Positions 13,787 to 14,795 of a stretch of 14,795 bases of DNA are shown piece after piece (within the stretch, counting starts at the first letter, position 1; each line of letters begins with the position of its first letter). A model generated the notes under the pieces. That model worked only from the letters and a program-made list of their open reading frames with translations, was not told the origin of the DNA and searched no databases. The stretch is from assembly GCA_964577195.1 (NCBI GenBank), contig CAZNYF010000068.1, positions 1 through 14,795 of the forward strand, read 5' to 3'. Source of the DNA: HyVt-560 sp964577195. Lineage in GTDB: Bacteria > Pseudomonadota > Gammaproteobacteria > UWMA-0217. The position numbers and the translations under genes are program-made.

Positions 13787-14203
13787 ATGTCTGAGCCAGA
13801 AATGACATCTAATCGTCCGTATTTGATCAGAGCGATCAATGAATGGATTATTGATAATGGCTTAACTCCGCATCTTCTCGTGCTGGCTGATCACCCTGGC
13901 GTGGTCGTACCCTCTCAATACGTAGAAGACGGAAAAATCGTTCTTAATCTCAGCCCCGTAGCCATTAGGGGTTTAGTCGTAGAAAACGATCAAATTACCT
14001 TCTCAGGTCGCTTTGGTGGAACCCCGATGGATGTTGTTGTGCCGATGTCTCAGGCCGCTGCGATCTACGCGCGTGAAAATGGCAAAGGCATGGTCTTCGC
14101 TCCAGATGACGAAGGTGACAGCCCGAACAAACCAACCAAGCCTTCTGGTGGAGACAAACCCACGAAATCGGCTGATCGCTCTCATTTGCGAGTTGTAAAG
14201 TAA
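13787..14203 (+). CDS. sspB: ClpXP protease adaptor SspB
   Basis: SspB dimers deliver ssrA-tagged and some other substrates to ClpXP. The 138-residue sequence has the folded domain at about 8-105 (RPYLIRAINEWIIDN, TPHLLV, LNLSP.AI, FSGRFGG, IYARENG.G), a short Pro/Lys/Gly-rich linker (about 107-132) and the ClpX-binding tail LRVVK at the very end (134-138). The linker is much shorter than in E. coli SspB, which is about 165 residues. The ATG at 13787 and another at 13802 (MTSNRPY) are both reasonable starts; neither has a strong Shine-Dalgarno. Probably co-transcribed with sspA. Confidence 0.95.
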   Translation: MSEPEMTSNRPYLIRAINEWIIDNGLTPHLLVLADHPGVVVPSQYVEDGKIVLNLSPVAIRGLVVENDQITFSGRFGGTPMDVVVPMSQAAAIYARENGKGMVFAPDDEGDSPNKPTKPSGGDKPTKSADRSHLRVVK

Positions 14204-14232
14204 GGAACTTCCTACGCAAAGTTTTTAGTCTG

Positions 14233-14652
14233 TTAAAACGGCCTGACAACGACCATAATCACAACCAGCATCAGCAGTACTGAAGGTGCTTCGTTAAACC
14301 ACCTGTACCATTTTTCATCGCGCCGGTTCTGATCCGCCTTAAATGTCTGCACCAGCTTGTAGCACCAAAAATGATATCCAATCAGCGCAGCAACAAATAA
14401 CAGCTTAAAGTGCATCCAGCCTTGGCTCATATAGCCCTCCCAGTTTAGCATCAACACCCAGACACCAAAGATGACTGTCAGAACACCGCCAATGTGGGTC
14501 ATCATCAACAAGCGGCGCTCCATAATCTTAAACAGCGCCACTGTTTCCTTCCCGGGTTTCTGAGAGTGGTAAACAAATAACCTGGGCAGATAAAATAAAC
14601 CTGCAAACCAGGTAACCATAAAAATAATATGAAATGACTTAATCCAAAGCAT
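14233..14652 (-). CDS. hemJ: HemJ-type protoporphyrinogen IX oxidase (CopD-like membrane protein)
   Basis: HemJ oxidises protoporphyrinogen IX to protoporphyrin IX, the penultimate haem step, in many bacteria lacking HemG and HemY. The 139-residue protein has four to five membrane helices. Family marks are K.FHIIFMVTWFAGLFYLPRLFVYH, with H8 in the first helix, a cytoplasmic MERRLL, GW.HFKLL with lysine 83, and the end RWFNEAPSVLLMLVV. Histidine 8 and lysine 83 are the conserved residues I expect for activity. The start ATG lacks a clear ribosome-binding site. It is convergent with sspB, with 29 bases between the ends and no strong terminator. Haem made with HemB and HemJ would supply the neighbouring cytochrome bc1 genes. 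Confidence 0.9.
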   Translation of the reverse strand: MLWIKSFHIIFMVTWFAGLFYLPRLFVYHSQKPGKETVALFKIMERRLLMMTHIGGVLTVIFGVWVLMLNWEGYMSQGWMHFKLLFVAALIGYHFWCYKLVQTFKADQNRRDEKWYRWFNEAPSVLLMLVVIMVVVRPF

Positions 14653-14795
14653 TGGTTTGGTGGTGGTTTCTGAGTGGGGGGTTAGATTTTAGCAAATAAT
14701 GATCTGCATGGTATTCAACTGATTTTTCCAGGTTAAATACCTAGTACAGCAAGCGGTAAGTTCGATCAATAAGATGTTGGTATAGATTTCCGAGA

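Noticed and set aside
14204..14240. Bidirectional terminator between sspB and hemJ
   Set aside because: Only AGGAA/TTCCT-like and TTTTA/TAAAA pairings are seen, too short and too weak to claim.
14653..14795. Promoter or operator of hemJ at the right edge
   Set aside because: Short dyads (GGTATT/AATACC at 14710-14741) and a loose TTGATC/TACTAG pair occur, but none stands out from chance in AT-rich DNA.

Overview
The window is ordinary bacterial chromosome, most likely from a gammaproteobacterium. The order algW/degS-like protease, Nif3-family gene, petABC, sspA, sspB is a neighbourhood I associate with Pseudomonas-like gammaproteobacteria. SspA, SspB with a ClpX-binding tail and a PhhB-like dehydratase agree with this. 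I cannot name the genus. The left edge cuts a gene; otherwise the genes look intact and I see no insertion sequence, phage, CRISPR array, tRNA or rRNA.

Left part (1-2305): the 3' portion of a gamma-class carbonic anhydrase-like gene (yrdA), a convergent small DUF3622-like gene, then two adjacent MazE/MazF-type toxin-antitoxin modules on the + strand. The two modules are clearly homologous but too different to be a recent duplication. This is the most accessory-looking stretch. In E. coli yrdA lies close to aroE, so the modules seem to occupy a spot inside an otherwise conserved neighbourhood.

Middle part (2317-8395): hemB and aroE form a minus-strand pair with overlapping stop and start (TGATG). 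Divergent from hemB is a five-domain c-di-GMP enzyme (REC-REC-PAS-GGDEF-EAL), followed closely by a pterin-4a-carbinolamine dehydratase. A membrane-anchored, single-PDZ, DegS/AlgW-type periplasmic protease runs convergently towards them.

Right part (8442-14652): a Nif3/YbgI-family metal protein diverges from the protease gene. A membrane-anchored retropepsin-like aspartic protease lies convergent to it, with a perfect tandem 19-bp repeat at the junction. After a gap of almost 400 bases holding several hairpins and promoter-like elements comes petABC (Rieske protein, cytochrome b, cytochrome c1, chained by two ATGA overlaps), then sspA and sspB. A HemJ-type protoporphyrinogen oxidase gene is convergent with sspB.

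Functionally, the window joins haem synthesis (hemB, hemJ) to a haem-consuming respiratory complex (cytochrome bc1), with envelope proteolysis (AlgW/DegS, retropepsin), stress and proteolysis factors (SspA, SspB), and two growth-control toxin modules. I found no convincing previously undescribed multi-gene system. The best second looks are the paired MazEF modules with their control regions, the overlapping hairpins near 782-836, the structured petA leader, the His-rich insertion in cytochrome c1, the CxxC motif in SspA, and the mirrored TGTAGGCTA boxes between hemB and the c-di-GMP gene.
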